DNA of 35,130 bases from CAZOIA01 sp964579675 (lineage in GTDB: Bacteria > Planctomycetota > Phycisphaerae > UBA1845 > PWPN01): assembly GCA_964579675.1 (NCBI GenBank), contig CAZOIA010000037.1, positions 1 to 35,130 on the forward strand, read 5' to 3'. Shown piece by piece: positions 15,647-24,123 of this stretch. The position numbers and the translations under genes were made by a program. Below the pieces are notes generated by a model. That model saw only the letters and a list, made by a program, of their open reading frames with translations. It ran no database searches and was not told the origin of the DNA. Within the stretch, counting starts at the first letter, position 1; each line of letters opens with the position of its first letter.

Positions 15647-17342
15647 GTCTCAGGATGCGTTTGCGGGTATTGAGTCGGACAGGAGCAACACCATCGGGGT
15701 AACGGCGACCGAGGCACGTGAGCTGCTTGGCTCCAGCTTTCAACGATGGTCGGAGCCGTGGTCGCGCCTCGGTCTCTGGGTCTCATTATGGGACGAACGG
15801 GCCGAGTGCGTCGACCAGTCCCAACCCGCGATTCCCTTCTGGCAGGCGCTGGTTCAGCACTCGAAGCGCTGCTGGCATCGACTCAGACGGATTTCCCGAG
15901 GGGCCGCGGGCGGGGACGCAACCGTGACGGAGCTGGATCCCGGGGGCGGAGCCGTGGTCATCGCAGCCCCCATCACCTACCGGCAGCGCGTAGTCGGGTC
16001 GGTGCTGGCCTGCGGCTTGAGCGACGAGTTCTTCGACCAGGAGGCCTTCGCGCGGTTCTGCGACCTCCATCGAGTCGACCGCTTGGTGTTCGAGCGTCTG
16101 GTCGCCGATGTGCCTCCCCACCGCACCGGGCACCTCCACGCGTATGCGGATATTCTGCAGCATCACATCGAGTCGTTCAGCATCGGATCGCTGGCCCACC
16201 GGGACATCCACGATCTTTCAGCCCATCTCGCGCAGGCATACGAGGAGCTCAACCTGATCTTCCGCCTCAGCGCGGATATGAGGGTGTCGAAGCGGCCAAC
16301 TGCCTATTTCGAGAAAGTGAGCATGGAGGTTCTGGATGCGACGGTTGTGGATAGTCTGGCGACGGTTCTGGTGCCGCCGCCTGAGGCGGCTGCCGAACCC
16401 ACCGTGGTGACCGCCGGGCCGCTCAAGCCGAGCCGGGATGACGTTCTTCGGCTCTATGGCCAAGTGTGCGACCGCCGTCCGAACGCGGGGGCGGCCCTGG
16501 TCGTCAACGACGCGCGGAGCCATCCGGACTTCGACTGGGCCAAGGACTGGCTGACGCAATTCGTCTTCTTCGAGCTGTCGAGAAACGGTCAGCGGTTCGG
16601 CGGGATGCTGGCCATCAATCACCGCGACCGGCAGGGCTTCGGGTCCGAGGAGATTCGGCTCATCAATGCAGTGGCAGAGCGCAGCTCGGCGTTCTTGGAA
16701 AACGTCCGGCTCTACGATGACCTGGAGCAGCTTTTCATGGGGATGCTGCACGCCCTGGTCAGCAGTATCGATGCCAAGGATCCCTATACCTGCGGTCACT
16801 CCCAGCGTGTGGCCTGGCTCAGCCGGCACATCGCTGCCCGAGCCGGGTTGGCGGAAACACAATGTCAACGCGTCTATCTAAGCGGATTGCTGCATGACAT
16901 CGGCAAGATCGGGATCTCCGAATCCGTCCTGCGCAAGAAAGGCCGCTTGACAGCGGAAGAGTACGAAGAAATGAAACGCCACCCGGCGATTGGGGGACGC
17001 ATTCTTGAGGGGGTCCGGCAAGTCGAGGACCTCATTCCCGGCGTGGTTCACCACCACGAGCGGATGGACCGCAAGGGTTATCCGGACCGGCTGGCTGGAC
17101 AGGACATCCCGCTGCTGGGGCGGGTGGTCGGCCTGGCCGACAGCTTTGACGCCATGACCACCAGCCGGACTTACCGCAAGGCCCTGCCCGTTCAGGTGGC
17201 GGTGGCTGAACTCCGCCGATACGCGGGGACGCAGTTCGATCCCGCACTGACCGAGCTGCTCCTCCAGGACGATATCCAGGCCCTCAGTGAGGAGATGGCC
17301 AAGTCCCACCGCAGGCCGACGGGGTCTGATCTTGGCCCATGA
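15603..17342 (+). CDS. GAF-containing HD-GYP protein, probable c-di-GMP phosphodiesterase
   Basis: HD-GYP enzymes hydrolyse cyclic di-GMP. This protein (up to 579 residues) has a GAF-like N-terminal region, a linker helix and a second GAF domain (about 200-380). The HD-GYP domain (about 385-560) has the metal-binding HD pair at His431-Asp432 (LLHDIGKIGIS), HHERMDRKGYPD (GYP at 492-494) and DSFDAMTTSRTYRKAL, all intact, so activity is likely. The start is uncertain: no ATG is available in frame. GTG 15603 overlaps the receiver gene by 44 bases and has a weak ribosome binding site; a rarer start further down is possible. Lowering c-di-GMP usually favours motility, so it may switch pilus use. 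Substrate is inferred from family. Confidence 0.88.
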   Translation: MSRNCWRRSPWGAIRSQDAFAGIESDRSNTIGVTATEARELLGSSFQRWSEPWSRLGLWVSLWDERAECVDQSQPAIPFWQALVQHSKRCWHRLRRISRGAAGGDATVTELDPGGGAVVIAAPITYRQRVVGSVLACGLSDEFFDQEAFARFCDLHRVDRLVFERLVADVPPHRTGHLHAYADILQHHIESFSIGSLAHRDIHDLSAHLAQAYEELNLIFRLSADMRVSKRPTAYFEKVSMEVLDATVVDSLATVLVPPPEAAAEPTVVTAGPLKPSRDDVLRLYGQVCDRRPNAGAALVVNDARSHPDFDWAKDWLTQFVFFELSRNGQRFGGMLAINHRDRQGFGSEEIRLINAVAERSSAFLENVRLYDDLEQLFMGMLHALVSSIDAKDPYTCGHSQRVAWLSRHIAARAGLAETQCQRVYLSGLLHDIGKIGISESVLRKKGRLTAEEYEEMKRHPAIGGRILEGVRQVEDLIPGVVHHHERMDRKGYPDRLAGQDIPLLGRVVGLADSFDAMTTSRTYRKALPVQVAVAELRRYAGTQFDPALTELLLQDDIQALSEEMAKSHRRPTGSDLGP

Positions 17343-17355
17343 TGGGAGCGCGACC

Positions 17356-17697
17356 ATGAAGCTGGAAACCTCCGTGCAAGGCGACGTCACGGTGTTGAGC
17401 GTTTCCGGGGAGTTCGACGTTGACTCGACGGCCAGGTTCAATAAGGCCGTCGCCGACGCTTTGGCAGACCAGCGTCGCGATTTCGTCGTCGATATGGGGG
17501 AGGTGACCAGGATTGACAGTGCCGGGCTGGAGGCGCTTACCGCCGTTCAGCGGCAATGCGAAGAGCAACTGGGAATGGTGCGGCTTTGCGGTGCCGATGC
17601 GACGATGCGGAAGATCTTCGAGATCACCCGGCTGAACAAAACGTTCACGCTATGCGACGGCCCGGAAGAGGCCCTGGCCAGTTTCGGCCAGGGGTGA
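17356..17697 (+). CDS. STAS-domain anti-sigma factor antagonist-like protein
   Basis: A 113-residue STAS protein of the SpoIIAA/RsbV type. It shows the family pattern VTVLSVSGEFDVDST, VVDMGEVTRIDSAGLEAL with the phosphorylatable Ser55 in DSAGL, and a C-terminal helix region ILKT-like (EITRLNKTFTLCDGPEEAL). In known systems an anti-sigma kinase phosphorylates this serine and a PP2C phosphatase reverses it. Neither partner is encoded in this window, so it either works with distant partners or has been recruited as a switch for the adjacent HD-GYP/kinase block. It starts 13 bases after the HD-GYP stop with GGGAG well spaced, so co-transcription is very likely. Confidence 0.9.
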   Translation: MKLETSVQGDVTVLSVSGEFDVDSTARFNKAVADALADQRRDFVVDMGEVTRIDSAGLEALTAVQRQCEEQLGMVRLCGADATMRKIFEITRLNKTFTLCDGPEEALASFGQG

Positions 17698-17746
17698 CCT
17701 TTTCCCCAACCAGGCGGGGGCACGAACTGGAGCTGCCCAGCGAACG

Positions 17747-19459
17747 ATGAGCACGGCAACGGAAGGAACAAAGAAGAAAGTGGGCCAGATCCTGCTCGAA
17801 CGCGGGCTGGTCACCGGCGAGCAGATCGAGCAGGCCCTGGCCGAGCAGAAGACGAGCGGGTTCAACAAGCTGCTCGGCGAGACCATCGTTGACCTGGGCT
17901 TCTGCACTGAGGACCAGATCGTCGAGGCGCTGGCCGAGGCCTACGGCATGCCCTATGCCAAGCTGACCACCAAGCTCGTTGATCCGCGGGTCATTGATGA
18001 ACTGCCCCGGGACTTCATCGAGAAGCAGTGCGTGCTTCCGCTGTTCCAGGTGGATGGCGTGCTCACGGTTGCCATCCACGAGCCCTCGGACCTCTTTCTG
18101 ACCGAGGAGATCAGCCAACTGGCCAACCGTCCGGTGCAGATGGTCGCCGCCACCGCGCGCGATATCCAGGCCACCATGCAGGCCTACCTGCCCGAGGCGG
18201 ACGTCCTGGTGCTGGACGATATTCTGGAAGACGCGGCCTCCGGGGCCATGGGCATGCTGGACGAGCCGTCGATGGACATCGCGGCTCTGTCCGAGGATCC
18301 CCACGGCTCGCCGGTCATCAAGCTGGCCAACTACCTCATCTTCGGGGCGGTGCGTGAAGGCGCGAGTGACATTCACATCGAGCCGGACGACGGCCAGCTT
18401 CGCATCCGATATCGGATCGATGGTCGCCTGGTGGAGAAGGTCAGCCCGCCTCCGCAGATGAACGCGCCTCTGGTGTCGCGGATCAAAATCATGGCGTCGC
18501 TGGACATCTCGGAGCGGCGGCTCCCGCAGGACGGCGCGATCCACGTCAAGATGGAGGGCCGACCGATCGATCTCCGGGTTTCCACCCTGCCCAACAAGTT
18601 CGGTGAGAAGGTCGTGATCCGGATCATCGACAACCGCAACGTGCTGGTGAACCTCGAGCAGCTCGGGTTCGACAAGGAGACGCTGGAGAAGTTCCGCCTC
18701 CAGATCCACCAGCCTCACGGACTGCTCCTGGTGACCGGCCCGACCGGCAGCGGAAAGAGTACCACGCTGTACTCGGCCCTGGCGGAGTTGAACGTGCCCG
18801 AGATCAACATCTGCACGGTCGAGGACCCCATCGAGTTCAACCTTGTCGGGATCAACCAGTTCCAGGTCCACGAGAAGATCGGGTTCACGTTCCCCAACAC
18901 GCTCCGGTCGCTGCTCCGGCAGGATCCGGACGTGATCATGGTCGGTGAGATCCGCGACGCCGACACGTCCAAGATCGCCGTCCAGGCCGCGTTGACCGGG
19001 CACATGGTCTTCTCGACCCTGCACACCAACGACGCGCCGAGTGCGATTACGCGGCTGTACAACTTGAGCGTCGAGCCCTACCTGATCAGCGCGTCGCTGG
19101 TTGGGGTCCTCGGCCAGCGGCTGGTTCGCCGGATCTGCCCCGATTGTGCCCAGGAGGTCGAACCGGCTCCGGGGCTGTTGCACACCGCCGAACTCCTCGG
19201 GCAACCCATCACGTCCGCCTTCTTCGGCTCGGGATGCAGCCGATGCCGCAAGACCGGTTTCTCGGGCCGGATCGGAATATACGAGATGCTCGTGCCGGAT
19301 GACGAACTCCGCGACGCCGTCACCGCGGGGGCGACGTTAAACCAACTGCGGGACCACGCCAAGCGGGCGGGTATGAAATCGCTCATCGACGACGGATTCG
19401 AGAAAGTACGCCAGGCAACGACCACGATCGAGGAGGTCCTCCGCGTGACCACCGTGTGA
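17747..19459 (+). CDS. pilB: Type IV pilus extension ATPase PilB (GspE family)
   Basis: A 570-residue hexameric motor that powers pilus polymerisation from the cytoplasmic face of PilC. It has an N-terminal MshEN/GspE_N domain (about residues 10-160; this fold binds c-di-GMP in some members), an N2 domain (about 180-300) with the arginine-rich DIHIEPDD region, Walker A GPTGSGKSTTL (Lys337), Asp box, Walker B DPDVIMVGEIRD (about 392-403), His box, and a zinc-binding pair of CxxC motifs (CPDC near 464 and CSRC near 497). All are intact. The neighbouring c-di-GMP enzyme makes N-domain c-di-GMP control plausible, but the ligand contacts were not checked. Together with PilT and PilC it forms the last part of the cluster. 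Confidence 0.93.
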   Translation: MSTATEGTKKKVGQILLERGLVTGEQIEQALAEQKTSGFNKLLGETIVDLGFCTEDQIVEALAEAYGMPYAKLTTKLVDPRVIDELPRDFIEKQCVLPLFQVDGVLTVAIHEPSDLFLTEEISQLANRPVQMVAATARDIQATMQAYLPEADVLVLDDILEDAASGAMGMLDEPSMDIAALSEDPHGSPVIKLANYLIFGAVREGASDIHIEPDDGQLRIRYRIDGRLVEKVSPPPQMNAPLVSRIKIMASLDISERRLPQDGAIHVKMEGRPIDLRVSTLPNKFGEKVVIRIIDNRNVLVNLEQLGFDKETLEKFRLQIHQPHGLLLVTGPTGSGKSTTLYSALAELNVPEINICTVEDPIEFNLVGINQFQVHEKIGFTFPNTLRSLLRQDPDVIMVGEIRDADTSKIAVQAALTGHMVFSTLHTNDAPSAITRLYNLSVEPYLISASLVGVLGQRLVRRICPDCAQEVEPAPGLLHTAELLGQPITSAFFGSGCSRCRKTGFSGRIGIYEMLVPDDELRDAVTAGATLNQLRDHAKRAGMKSLIDDGFEKVRQATTTIEEVLRVTTV

Positions 19460-19487
19460 GGAGAGCCGCGAACGGGAGGAGCAGAGT

Positions 19488-20642
19488 ATGACGCTGGACG
19501 AGCTGATGAAGCATGCCCGCAAGATCGAGGCCTCGGACCTCATTCTCGTGGCCGGCAAAGCGCCCTGCGTCTACGTGCACGGGCGGCTCAACGCCCTCGA
19601 CGCCGAGCCGCTGACCGCCCAGCAGTTGGATGAGATGCTCAGGGCATTCCTCACCGAGGATCAGTGGCGCCAGTTGGAAGAAACCGGCGACGTGGACTTC
19701 TCGCAAGGCACCCGCGAGGTGGGACGGGCCCGGGTCAACGTCCACCGGCAGCGGGGCTCGCATGCGGCGGCCATCCGTTTCCTCAGCACAGCTATCCCGT
19801 CCTTCGAGGAGTTGAATCTCCCCGGCAAGCTCAGCGAACTCTCCCAGTTGCCCCGTGGGCTTGTCCTAGTCACCGGCAGCACCGGGTCCGGCAAGAGCAC
19901 CACCCTCGCTGCTATGATCGAATACGTCAACGAGCATTTCGACCGGCACATCATCACCCTCGAGGACCCGATCGAGTTCCTCTTCACCCACCGGCGATGT
20001 GTGATCGAACAGCGGGAGATCGGGGACGACTCGCCGAGTTTCGCGCAGGCGCTTCGGCACGTGGTCCGCCAGAAGCCGGACGTTATCCTCGTCGGGGAGA
20101 TGCGTGATCGCGAGACGATCGCGACCGCCCTGACTGCCGCCGAGACCGGCCACCTGGTTCTGGGCACCCTGCACACCAACAGCGCCGCCCAGGCCGTCGA
20201 GCGGGTGATCGACGTATTCGACGCAGCCCATCAGCCCCAGATCCGCATCCAGCTCGCCAACACGCTCCACGCCGTTATCAGCCAGACCCTGCTTCGCCGA
20301 GAAGACCAACGAGGCATGATCCCGGCGATTGAGATCATGATGATAACGCCGGCCCTTCGCCGCGCCATCCGCGATAGTGATACGCATCTCATACCGGGAA
20401 TGATCGAGACGGGGCAGAAGTTCGGCATGTGCACGATGGACCAGTCCCTGGCCGACCTGGTCGCCACCGGCGTCGTCTCGGCGGAGGCGGCGACGGCCAG
20501 GGCGGCGGATCCCGAGAAGCTCCGGCGTATGGTCGGCTCGGCCCGATCGGTCACGAGGCGTCCGGCCGACGGTGGCCGCCCGGCGGTCACCGAGGCCCGG
20601 ATCGAATCAATGACGGTTGCCGCTCCCGATCGCTGGCCCTGA
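19488..20642 (+). CDS. pilT: Pilus retraction ATPase PilT
   Basis: A 384-residue hexameric ATPase that disassembles pili and drives twitching motility. It shows Walker A GSTGSGKSTTL (about residues 129-139), LEDPIEF (Asp box), Walker B PDVILVGEMRD (about 195-205), the His box GTLHTNSAAQ and the C-terminal PilT element. ALRRAIRDSDTHLIPGMIE followed by GMCTMDQSLADL corresponds to the AIRNLIRE-KTHQI region that distinguishes PilT from PilB, although the motif is altered. GGGAGGA precedes the ATG. A basic tail of about 30 residues (after 350) is longer than usual. Presence of PilT argues for a true retractable type IV pilus rather than a type II secretion system. Confidence 0.92.
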   Translation: MTLDELMKHARKIEASDLILVAGKAPCVYVHGRLNALDAEPLTAQQLDEMLRAFLTEDQWRQLEETGDVDFSQGTREVGRARVNVHRQRGSHAAAIRFLSTAIPSFEELNLPGKLSELSQLPRGLVLVTGSTGSGKSTTLAAMIEYVNEHFDRHIITLEDPIEFLFTHRRCVIEQREIGDDSPSFAQALRHVVRQKPDVILVGEMRDRETIATALTAAETGHLVLGTLHTNSAAQAVERVIDVFDAAHQPQIRIQLANTLHAVISQTLLRREDQRGMIPAIEIMMITPALRRAIRDSDTHLIPGMIETGQKFGMCTMDQSLADLVATGVVSAEAATARAADPEKLRRMVGSARSVTRRPADGGRPAVTEARIESMTVAAPDRWP

Positions 20643-20667
20643 ACACAGGATTGAGGTAATCCCAGCT

Positions 20668-21888
20668 ATGCCCAAGTTCAACTACATGGCCCGAGACTCG
20701 ACCGGCACCGCCCTGAGCGGCGAAGTCGTGGCCCGCTCCGAGTCGGACGCGGCCCGGCTGCTGCGCGGAGAAGGCAAGTTCGTCGTTCGCCTAAGCGAGG
20801 CCCAGGAGCGGCAAGAGGCCGACGCCGTCGTCCCGAGGCTGGGCAGCTCGCGGGTCAAGCCCGATGAGGTCATTTTCTTCGTCAATCAGTTGGCCGGCAT
20901 GGTGGATACCGGTGTCCCCATCGCCGACGCACTCGAAGCCGCCATCGACAGGTCCCCCCCGGGGGCGTTCCGCCGCACCGTTGAGGACATCATCCAACGC
21001 GTGCAGGGTGGTAGCGACTTCTCCACCGCCCTGGCCGCCCATCCCAAGGTGTTCTCCCCTCTTATCGTCAACATGGTGCGGGCGTCCGAAGCCACCGGTA
21101 CCATGGGCACCGTGCTCGGACGCGTCGGCGATTACATGATCAGTCAACGCGACATCAAGAAAAGGATCAAAGGGGCCCTGACCTATCCTATCTGTATGCT
21201 CGTCTTCGCGATCGGGGCCACCATTTTCCTGTTGACCTTCGTCCTGCCCAAGTTCGCCGCAATCTACGCCGACAAGCGGGCGGTCCTGCCCCTGCCGACA
21301 CGCGTTCTCATGGCCACCAGTGATTGGATGGTCAACAACTGGATCTACATGGTGTGCGGGCTGATCCTGGCCGTCATCGGCACCATCCACTTCTTCCGCT
21401 CGGACCGGGGTGGATATACCGCGGACTGGCTTCGTCTGAACGTCCCGCTTATCGGAGCACTGTTCCGCAAGGCCTCTCTGGCCCGATCACTCAGGACGCT
21501 CGGCGCGATGATCTCCGCGGGGGTCTCCGTGCTGGAGGGCGTCCTCATCACCCGCGACGTGGTGGGGAACCGGCTCTTCCGGCAAGTCTTCGAGGACGTC
21601 CATCGCCGGCTCGAACAGGGCGAGCAACTCAGCCAGGCCCTGCTCGACGCACCCTTCTTTCCGCGCCCGATCTGGCAAATGCTCCACGCGGGTGAACGGA
21701 CCGGCCAGCTCGGGCCGGCCATGGAACGGGTGGCGAACATCTGTGAATCGGACCTCAGGCATACGATCCGCACGGCCACCCAGTTCATCGAGCCGGCCAT
21801 GATCGTCATCATGGGCATCATCATCGGTACCATCGCCCTGGCCATGCTCCTGCCCGTGTTCCAGATCTCGAGAGTGATGACGCAGTGA
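20668..21888 (+). CDS. pilC: Type IV pilus inner-membrane platform protein PilC (GspF family)
   Basis: A 406-residue platform protein on which PilB and PilT act. It has two repeated T2SSF domains (about residues 70-193 and 275-398), each with the helical cytoplasmic bundle, and three membrane segments (about 175-197, 222-243, 378-402). FVNQLAGMVDTGVPIADALE in the first and SLARSLRTLGAMISAGVSVL in the second repeat show the family signature. Length is as expected. It is the last gene of the plus-strand cluster. It ends 100 bases before a converging gene; only a weak GCGGC/GCCGC hairpin (21956-21978) is seen in that gap. Confidence 0.93.
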   Translation: MPKFNYMARDSTGTALSGEVVARSESDAARLLRGEGKFVVRLSEAQERQEADAVVPRLGSSRVKPDEVIFFVNQLAGMVDTGVPIADALEAAIDRSPPGAFRRTVEDIIQRVQGGSDFSTALAAHPKVFSPLIVNMVRASEATGTMGTVLGRVGDYMISQRDIKKRIKGALTYPICMLVFAIGATIFLLTFVLPKFAAIYADKRAVLPLPTRVLMATSDWMVNNWIYMVCGLILAVIGTIHFFRSDRGGYTADWLRLNVPLIGALFRKASLARSLRTLGAMISAGVSVLEGVLITRDVVGNRLFRQVFEDVHRRLEQGEQLSQALLDAPFFPRPIWQMLHAGERTGQLGPAMERVANICESDLRHTIRTATQFIEPAMIVIMGIIIGTIALAMLLPVFQISRVMTQ

Positions 21889-21988
21889 AAGTCAGACCGC
21901 CAGAGTCCGGAAGGTTTGGAGAGCAAGGCAGAAGGATCCTTGAATCCCAAAGACCGCGGCCGTAACCAGCCGTGCCGCCAGGCTCCGC

Positions 21989-23965
21989 TCAATCGGCGGC
22001 AGGCAGGTCCACCCGGGTCGGATCTGCCAGCGCAATCATCTCCGGGACATCCGCGACTTCAAGCAGCCCGAAGCAGAACATCGACGGGGCCTGGCGGTAG
22101 GTGACCTTGTTGGCGAGGAGGTCCTTGAGACTCGCGTCCATTTGCCGCAGTTCGAGGTGATCGAGCCGGCCCGGCTTGAGTGCGGTTGAGACCAGCGCGG
22201 CCAGGCCCGCGACCCGCCCCTTGGTGACGATGCGCAACGGGTGGTCGGCATGGCGGCTTCGGACGTGCTCGATGAGCACGTCCAGTTGAGACACCTGTAT
22301 CCCCAGGCATCGCCGGCCGACGGTGGAAATCATCTGCGCATGTTTCCATGCCCCGCCCCCGGAGGGCATGCATTCACCCGTGAACAGCACGTCGGCCACG
22401 ATGGCCCGGCCCTTCCACCCGATGACCTCCGCCGCGGCGTCTCGGGCGTCGGCCAGCCCGCCGTCCGCCAGGATCAGATAATTGACGGCGGGGTCGCTGC
22501 CCTCGGGCGCATATTCGACCACCGGCAGGGTCCATTGGCCGGCCACCCGCAGGCAGCAGGCGTGGCCGGGCACGCCCGCCGTGCGGTCAGGAATCGTCGA
22601 AAGGGCAAGTACATCCTGCGGACCCACCGCTGCCACGGGGTCGGGCCGAACCGTCCGGCGGAGCATATCGCGCGTCCTGCTGCGCCACTGGTCAATGGCG
22701 GCCGGGTCGTCGCGGGGAACCTTGCGGGCGGGCAGTGATTTCATGGCCTCCGCGGCCAGCGTGTGGAAGTTCGCGTTGTCCGCCGGGTATTCAATCGCCA
22801 GTTCCTCCGCCTTGCGAATCTCATCATCTACCGGGATCTCCTCGTCCTGGCGCTGGTCCTGGGGCAGGAAGTGGCGGTTCAGGAAACGGTAGAACGCCTG
22901 GCGGTTGTCCTTGAGGTAGTTGTGCGTTCCGGGATCGTGGTTGACGTGAAACGCGAAGTGATCGACCAGGCCGAACAGCTCGTAAAGATGCACCACCGGC
23001 CGATAGACGGATGACCGGGCCCGCTCCGCCCGAAAGCAACAGTCATCCTCGGCGTTGTAGATCAACAAGGCGGGCCGCGGGTACAGCAGGGCCGTCAGAA
23101 CCGGGTAATCCGCGACGGACACCAGGTCGGTGGCGTTCTGCTCCCGATCACCGATGTCCTCGTCGTTCCAGATCCGCTGCTCAAGGCCGATGAAACCGGC
23201 ATTCGGCGCCGCCAGCTTGACCCGCGTATCGAGCGAGCTGATGAGGATGGTCTGCCATCCGCCCCCCGAGAGCCCGGTGACCGCGACCCGATCGAGGTCC
23301 ACTGCCTCGTGCGAACAGAGAACATCGAGCCCTCGCTTGAGCGCCAGGTAGAACACGGACAGGCCCGCCCGGCCGCACAGGTCCAGATAGCTCAGATCGT
23401 TGTGTGCGTATCCTTCGGAGCCCAGTTGTCCCATGCCGATCCATTCGAGGTTGAAAGCGAGCATGCCGCGCCTGGCCAGGTTGATGCAGCGGACCTGCTT
23501 GTAGTCAATGGTCATGCCTGGCTTGCCGACGTGGCCGTTGGGATTCAGCACCGCCGGGACCTTGCCCTTCAATCCTTCGGGCTCGTACAGCAGGCCGCCG
23601 ACCCACAGGCCCGGCACCGCCTCGTACCGCAGCTTGCGGATCACGTATCCCTGGCCCGGGAGGGTCTCGCCCCACACCACGTCAGGTTCCCCGGTCAACC
23701 AGTCCCCCGGGACCCCGCGGAGCACGACCTCGTCGAGCACGCGTTGGCGAATTGCTTCGGCCTCGGCGTGCCAGCGCCCGGGGTCGGAGGGTGCGACGAA
23801 GTGCGGGGCTCGTTCGACCAGGTAGGCTCTGAGGTCAGCCTGCGTCTGGCCCGGGCGGAGGACGGGCGCCGGCTGAGTCGTCGGCTCGGCACCGGCGGCG
23901 TCGCGGATAGCAGGCACCGTGAGCAGTGACGAGCCAAGCAGCGCGATGAGAAGCGGTCTGGACAT
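21989..23965 (-). CDS. Large secreted alpha/beta hydrolase, acetylxylan-esterase-like
   Basis: A 658-residue exported hydrolase. The signal peptide is MSRPLLIALLGSSLLTVPA followed by IRDAAGA (residues 1-26), and the ATG at 23965 has GGAGA upstream. The first half (about 90-420) is an alpha/beta hydrolase with nucleophile Ser233 in TGLSGGGWQT, a likely acid in NAEDDCCF, and a likely His in DPGTHNY, so the triad appears complete. The second half (about 430-658) has extra strands and helices of unknown role, with a histidine-rich HVRSRHADHP segment. Family and localisation suggest deacylation of plant or algal polysaccharides outside the cytoplasm, which fits the nearby GH43-like protein. Substrate is unknown. 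It is transcribed toward the pilus cluster and away from the ABC genes, and is separated from the ABC permease by 158 bases. Confidence 0.83.
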   Translation of the reverse strand: MSRPLLIALLGSSLLTVPAIRDAAGAEPTTQPAPVLRPGQTQADLRAYLVERAPHFVAPSDPGRWHAEAEAIRQRVLDEVVLRGVPGDWLTGEPDVVWGETLPGQGYVIRKLRYEAVPGLWVGGLLYEPEGLKGKVPAVLNPNGHVGKPGMTIDYKQVRCINLARRGMLAFNLEWIGMGQLGSEGYAHNDLSYLDLCGRAGLSVFYLALKRGLDVLCSHEAVDLDRVAVTGLSGGGWQTILISSLDTRVKLAAPNAGFIGLEQRIWNDEDIGDREQNATDLVSVADYPVLTALLYPRPALLIYNAEDDCCFRAERARSSVYRPVVHLYELFGLVDHFAFHVNHDPGTHNYLKDNRQAFYRFLNRHFLPQDQRQDEEIPVDDEIRKAEELAIEYPADNANFHTLAAEAMKSLPARKVPRDDPAAIDQWRSRTRDMLRRTVRPDPVAAVGPQDVLALSTIPDRTAGVPGHACCLRVAGQWTLPVVEYAPEGSDPAVNYLILADGGLADARDAAAEVIGWKGRAIVADVLFTGECMPSGGGAWKHAQMISTVGRRCLGIQVSQLDVLIEHVRSRHADHPLRIVTKGRVAGLAALVSTALKPGRLDHLELRQMDASLKDLLANKVTYRQAPSMFCFGLLEVADVPEMIALADPTRVDLPAAD

Positions 23966-24123
23966 GGGCGAGTCTCCAATGGGCTGGGCGCCGGCGGCCT
24001 GCAGCGAAGGGCGCCCGCGCGCCGCCACTCTGCCCAAACTGACCGGTCTCTCTGCGCCCGTCGTGCACAACATCAACGAGCCGTCATCCACGCTCAACAC
24101 GTACCCCTTAACCGGGGGGCAGG

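Noticed and set aside
9256..21888. Reading the cluster as a type II secretion system
   Set aside because: PilM, PilN, PilO in order and a PilT-type retraction ATPase point to a type IV pilus, although the pilin and the PilP-like protein have GspG/GspC-like features.
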